This document shows, piece by piece, positions 51,110 through 57,500 of a DNA stretch of 57,500 nucleotides. Source of the stretch: Terriglobia bacterium. GTDB taxonomy: Bacteria; Acidobacteriota; Terriglobia; Terriglobales; Acidobacteriaceae. A model generated the notes under the pieces. It saw nothing but the letters and a program-made list of their open reading frames with translations. It was not told the DNA's origin and ran no database searches. The stretch is taken from positions 1-57,500 of the forward strand of contig JAVUPY010000081.1 in assembly GCA_032252755.1 (NCBI GenBank), in the 5' to 3' direction. Made by a program: the position numbers and the translations under genes. Position 1 is the stretch's first letter; each line of letters begins with the position of its first letter.

Positions 51110-52219
51110 CTACTTGTCTGCCTTCGAGCATTGCTCGCCCGTATCAGGCTCATTCCATCCATAGGCGCGGAAGCGATCCGTAATCACCTTGACCGTTTTC
51201 ACGCCATCGATCTCGGCCGGAATGGCCCCATGAGCGCGACCCTGCTCCAGGTAGATCACCAGCACAGCGAGTCCCGGATTATCGGGATCTTCCCCGATGC
51301 CGACGCCCTGAACCGCCGGGTCGGCAAACAGCGCGTGCGCATTTCGATCCTTTGCAATCTTGGCGCGAGCGTGCTCCGACTGTGAGATTCCCATACTCTG
51401 ACCATGCTGGCCGCCTGTTCCGGCACCGGCGCTCGGACATGTTACGGAGTGTCGACTCTTGCTGCCAACAAATGTAACGCCTAGCGCGTTGATCACGTCG
51501 CCGATCGGATTCCCGATCGTCGTAGTGCTGCTGCCCGCGAACAACAATGCTACCGGCTGAGTGGTATCGGACGCCACGATCAGTGAACCCGAGTCACCGC
51601 CGGCGCTGAAGCTGCTGGAATTGACGACAACCTGGTTGGTGTAGGAGATTACGAACTTCTTCCCCTGGTTGCAGCCCTGTTGATATCGCACGCTGACGTC
51701 CGTATCGATGGACCCGATGGTCCCGCAGGTCAGACCAGTGGTGCGCCCGGCCTTCGCAACTCCAAGTCCCACCGCAGGCGCCGCAGGAGTGGACGACGGA
51801 ACGCCAACAGTTAGAATCTCTCCGTCAGACGCGACTTGGCCGCTTCTGACCTGTGCCAACGCAGCGTCCACGTTCTGTGTGCCGAGCGGCGGCCCCGTTG
51901 TGTAATCTGCCACGATGTTGCTGTTGGTATATCGGCAGCTTGTATCGACTAACCCGGGCTGGGAGATGTCTTCGCCGACGGCGGCTTGACCTGTCCTCGC
52001 CAGCACGTGGTTGTTACTCAGGATGTAGTCGATACCATTCTTGCTGACGAGGCTCCCCAAGGTTCCCGAACAGCAGAATGCTTTTGATGCGTCATTTACG
52101 TTTCCTCCGGAAGTTCCCAGCAGAATCGGAGGTGTCTGTTTTTCCTGGTAAATTGTTTGCGCTAATGCGGAGAAACTGAAAAACGTCAGAACTGCCAGGG
52201 CAAACGGTAGGCGTCTCAA
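51110..52219 (-). CDS. Secreted trypsin-like serine protease
   Basis: 369 residues: signal peptide (MRRLPFALAVLTFFSFSALA), then a chymotrypsin-fold peptidase. Catalytic triad residues are readable: H71 (LSNNHVLA), D118 (QNVDAALAQ) and S210 (GGDSGSLIV). About 130 residues follow (AHALFADPAVQGVGIGEDPD, AVLVIYLEQGRAHGAIPAEI) resembling an accessory repeat common in acidobacterial secreted proteases (memory). The stop codon is only 4 bases from a 5S rRNA fragment. The start is preceded by GGAGGTCGAACC. It could degrade external protein. Confidence 0.9.
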   Translation of the reverse strand: MRRLPFALAVLTFFSFSALAQTIYQEKQTPPILLGTSGGNVNDASKAFCCSGTLGSLVSKNGIDYILSNNHVLARTGQAAVGEDISQPGLVDTSCRYTNSNIVADYTTGPPLGTQNVDAALAQVRSGQVASDGEILTVGVPSSTPAAPAVGLGVAKAGRTTGLTCGTIGSIDTDVSVRYQQGCNQGKKFVISYTNQVVVNSSSFSAGGDSGSLIVASDTTQPVALLFAGSSTTTIGNPIGDVINALGVTFVGSKSRHSVTCPSAGAGTGGQHGQSMGISQSEHARAKIAKDRNAHALFADPAVQGVGIGEDPDNPGLAVLVIYLEQGRAHGAIPAEIDGVKTVKVITDRFRAYGWNEPDTGEQCSKADK

Positions 52220-52322
52220 GGTTCGACCTCCTTAGACCGAAATTGAAGACGACGAAGTGGACCCGTTGAATGCCGCAAATGGTATCCCCGCCAAGTGACG
52301 AAACGCAAGTACCGCAAACGGA

Positions 52323-52356
52323 AAAGGCCACGCTGCTGATTAGCAACGTGGCCTTT
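52323..52356 (-). terminator. Second copy of the rRNA operon terminator
   Basis: AAAGGCCACGCTGC and GCAACGTGGCCTTT are a close copy of the main rRNA terminator, and are followed on the minus strand by TTCCGTTTGCG as in the original, so the copied unit continues at least through CGTTTGCG. Confidence 0.85.
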
Positions 52357-52360
52357 GTAT

Positions 52361-52459
52361 TATCCCGGCGACGACCTACTCTCCCATGCACTTATCCCAC
52401 ACAATACAAACGGCCTGCAGGGCTTAACTACCGTGTTCGGAGCAGAACGGGAGTACTCG
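52361..52459 (-). pseudogene. 5S rRNA fragment, copy 1 (lacks the 5' end)
   Basis: About 95 bases match the 3' four-fifths of the intact 5S: ATCCCGGCGACGACCTACTC and GCAGGGCTTAACT are identical stretches on the plus strand, with scattered differences elsewhere. Similarity stops around CCCGTTC (5' part of the RNA). It begins 11 bases after the stop of the frameshifted gene at 52470. Confidence 0.85.
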
Positions 52460-52469
52460 TTTTTCATCG

Positions 52470-53638
52470 TCAGTAGAGTGGCTTTGAGAAGTGCGAGTGC
52501 ACGATTACGCTCGGATCATTTTCCAACACCGGCGGTAACGGCACAGATCGATCCTTGCGTTCATCGCGAATGACGATTTCAATCTTCGGCTTCAGAGCAC
52601 CCGCCTCTTCCGCCGTCAGCGCACGAATTTGGTCATGAAGGCATGAGACGACACTGCGGAGCTCGGCGCGGCGATGCTCTAAAGCCGCCCGCAATTGTCG
52701 CGCGTAGCCAGATCCGCCGCTCCACTCGATTGCCACATGAGGGTACGCGTTTGCGGCATCGTTCAAGCAATAAGACTCAGCCAATTTGTTGAGGTATTGC
52801 GCGCGGTATTGATCCCGATTGCCATCGTTGCAGGCGCCGGGGTCGTCGGGGGGATTGTCGTAATTGCCAGCTTCAAGGCGGAGATAGTAAACATCGGTCG
52901 GGCCACTGATCAGGAATGTCTCCGTAGGCGAGGGAAATCGTTCCGGGAACTGCGTCAAGTAATAGGTGCCCACAACGGGCCAGCCCGGTTTCGGACTTCG
53001 CGTGAAATTCATGCATTCACTCCCCGAGCCAACGCCGCCGCCGGTAGCTGATCCGGGTTCGGTCACGGTGACTTCAACATGTTGCGTGAACCTCTCCAGG
53101 AGAAGAGCCACAAATCCTGGAGTTCGGTTCTTCAAGAGGACGTTCCCGGCCGCGAGCCAATTCCAGTTCGCCTTCGCCTCTCGGAAAATATCAAGCATAG
53201 CTGGTTGGGTGTTGTCGGGAGCACCGACGAGCAGGATCAGGGTTTGAGCGGAATACTCGGGATTAGCTTACGAATGTCCTCTGCGGGAACCGCAGCGCGC
53301 AAAGTGATGAGTGTGTCGAGAACCACGACTAGAGAGTCGCGTCGATCACGATCCGCTTGCGATGAAGGTTGACTGACGGGCGTGTACTCCCTAACTTGCC
53401 GGATGAGTTCAGGAATTAAATCTCGCAGATTGTCTTGCTTCGTGAGCCATGCGCCCCAGGCAACGTGCCGGGGATCGGCAGAGCTCAACCACTCACGCGC
53501 CCATTGTGACCGCTGTTGGGAATCGGCGCGGACCAGGAGCGCTGGATCGGATGTTGAACTCTGCGAGGAGGTTTGTGCAGTAAGCGGGGCGAGGAGAACG
53601 AAGATAACGAACGGCAACACGATTATGCGCCGATCCAT
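52470..53638 (-). pseudogene. Frameshifted secreted protein of unknown function (two overlapping-frame parts)
   Basis: The first part (53638-53237) has a signal peptide (MDRRIIVLPFVIFVLLAPLT) and a helical domain (QREYTPVSQPSSQ region) ending IPSIPLKP-stop. Shifting frame by one base in the AAACCC run near 53237-53245 continues as TLILLVGAPDNTQPAMLDIF, then NVLLKNRTPGFVALLLERFT and on to 52470. The two parts thus make one protein of ~388 residues; a single indel or a sequencing error broke the frame. Second part: Cys-containing, acidic (DDPGACNDGNRDQYRAQYLN). No family recognised. Confidence 0.75.
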
Positions 53639-53642
53639 ACGC

Positions 53643-53720
53643 CCCCGAGTTTAACACTCAATGAAGAAAGCAGATCCCTCGCTGCGCTCGTGATGACAAA
53701 TTGAACTGCCACTTCTGTGC
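53643..53720. repeat. Short dispersed repeat (GATCCCTCGC type)
   Basis: Contains CAGATCCCTCGCTGCGCTCG followed by TGATGACAA, resembling the block at 22352-22393 (GGATCTCTCGC ... GCTCGTGATGACAA). It lies between the frameshifted gene and the rRNA terminator. Confidence 0.45.
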
Positions 53721-53728
53721 GCAAACGG

Positions 53729-53760
53729 AAAAGGCCACGCTGCATTAGCAACGTGGCCTT
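53729..53760 (-). terminator. rRNA operon terminator
   Basis: AAGGCCACG (53731-53739) and CGTGGCCTT (53752-53760) with inner TGC/GCA, loop ATTA. On the minus strand it is followed by TTCCGTTTGCG. It is 6 bases beyond the 5S 3' end. Confidence 0.9.
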
Positions 53761-53766
53761 TATTTA

Positions 53767-53884
<118 letters not shown>

Positions 53885-54073
53885 AACTTGCTGTCGGCGC
53901 GCCTTTTTGGGGCGCGTTTTCGCTTTCCGACAAACTTGAAAGAACTTAAAAACGAGTGACACTGAACAGCATTGGGTACCTCACGGCAATCAGTTTCTAC
54001 CGCCGTGAGGTTGTGCATCCCGCGTAAATCAGTTTCTATCTCGCGGGAATGCCTGCATGCGCCAAGTAAATTT
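53885..54073 (-). other. 23S-5S spacer with paired hairpins
   Basis: Two hairpins share a near-identical loop: CCTCACGGC (53979-53987) with GCCGTGAGG (54002-54010), and CCCGCG (54019-54024) with CGCGGG (54042-54047); both loops contain AATCAGTTTCTA. The distal 3' stretch (54050-54073) is the 23S processing stem arm, matching its partner at 57020-57045 (GCGCC/TAAATTTTATGGTC pairing). Expected RNase III cleavage. Confidence 0.65.
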
Positions 54074-57028
<2,955 letters not shown>

Positions 57029-57380
57029 ACAAAATTTACTCAGCGCACCCGAATCGCTTCGGTTACTTGAGCAAACTTCTAAAGTCTTGCTTTGCTGTTG
57101 TTGTTACGTCTCACGACGCTTGGCACAATGTCTCCCGACATCGCACCCAGCAAAGGCACTCTTAGTTTGATTCTCGGCTTATACAGATTTTCCCAATGCT
57201 ATTCAGTTGTCAAACATCGTCCCACCGAATCGCTTCGATGTCCCGCTTCTGCGGGTTATCGGACAGCTACAAGCTGTCCAAAGTTCGGCGTCAACGCGAC
57301 ATATCTATGATGACCGGCTTACTGATACTTCGGTCGTCACGGTGACGCCCAACTTTGTACAGGTTTGCTTTCAGAAGCTT
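57029..57380. other. tRNA-Ala-23S spacer
   Basis: About 350 bases with no gene. The 57020-57045 part is the 5' arm of the 23S processing stem. The sequence AATCGCTTCG occurs twice (57053, 57229). I see nothing further. Confidence 0.5.
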
Positions 57381-57456
57381 TGGTGGAGCTGACCGGGATC
57401 GAACCGGTGACCTCATGCTTGCAAAGCACGCGCTCTCCCAGCTGAGCTACAGCCCC
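57381..57456 (-). tRNA. tRNA-Ala (anticodon TGC)
   Basis: Cloverleaf on the minus strand: acceptor GGGGCTG with CAGCTCC, anticodon loop TTTGCAA, T-loop TTCGATC, encoded CCA (57381-57383). Lies between tRNA-Ile and 23S as in many rRNA operons. Confidence 0.97.
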
Positions 57457-57474
57457 TTCCCGTACGGGGACAAG

Positions 57475-57500
57475 TGGTGGGCCTGGGTAGAGTCGAACTA
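57475..57500 (-). tRNA. tRNA-Ile 3' fragment (cut by window edge)
   Basis: The last ~26 bases on the minus strand read TAGTTCGACTCTACCCAGGC then CCACCA, matching the T-arm and acceptor of tRNA-Ile. In the standard order 16S-tRNA-Ile-tRNA-Ala-23S, the rest and the 16S lie beyond the window. Confidence 0.85.

Noticed and set aside
52361-52459. Second functional 5S gene
   Set aside because: The 5' fifth is missing and several conserved positions differ, so it is called a fragment.

Overview
The window reads as a chromosomal segment of an acidobacterium, probably of the class Terriglobia (Koribacter-like). The grounds are indirect: a very large TonB-dependent receptor with an N-terminal carboxypeptidase-regulatory-like domain, several lineage-flavoured secreted proteins, moderately high GC, Gram-negative lipid A genes, and intergenic spacers packed with short degenerate 'word' repeats. 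No 16S gene is present, so this placement is inference.

Layout. 1-2515 (minus): translation-machinery operon tRNA-Thr, tRNA-Tyr, a small membrane protein, tRNA-Gly, a small unknown protein, tuf, then the first 24 codons of rpsJ. 2902-13967: mostly housekeeping and unknown genes on both strands (membrane-anchored protein, M23 peptidase, thiL, DnaC-like ATPase, UvrC-like protein without its nuclease half, PD-(D/E)XK-like protein, acyl-CoA carboxylase, AhpD-like protein). 14189-15718 (minus): rpmB and two small unknown proteins. 16121-26590 (plus): folD, coaE, an HtrA protease, a YjbR-like protein, ggt, a sugar-phosphate-isomerase-like protein, asnS, arginase, ddl and an overlooked 53-residue basic protein. 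28125-32112 (minus): a tight TetR / HlyD / ABC ATPase / ABC-2 permease operon with a readable promoter and palindromic operator. 32301-42358 (minus): a DUF4097-like protein, a UvrD/PcrA helicase with a large insert, an SDR protein lacking the YxxxK pair, a DUF971 protein, a second M23 peptidase, a TonB-family protein, a Gfo/Idh/MocA oxidoreductase and lpxI. 42511-45540 (plus): fabZ, lpxA, an M20 peptidase and a DinB-like protein, divergent from lpxI across a promoter with a consensus -10. 45620-50632: a CDF metal exporter, a BON-domain protein and the TonB-dependent receptor.

50985-57500 (minus) is the end of a ribosomal RNA operon: tRNA-Ile (partial), tRNA-Ala, 23S, 5S and a hairpin terminator. 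Downstream of the intact 5S the same block (3' part of 5S plus terminator) recurs twice in decayed form. Each copy sits directly after the stop codon of a one-gene 'cassette': a frameshifted unknown secreted protein, then a secreted trypsin-like protease. This nested 5S architecture is the most unusual feature here; it resembles attL/attR scars of elements that integrate into a stable-RNA gene, but no integrase is visible.

Other notable items are the helicase insert with a C-x-x-C zinc-ribbon-like module, the protein gene wedged between two tRNAs, and a family of at least eight intergenic inverted repeats, each built from its own repeated short word. Some of these run into the 3' ends of coding sequences.
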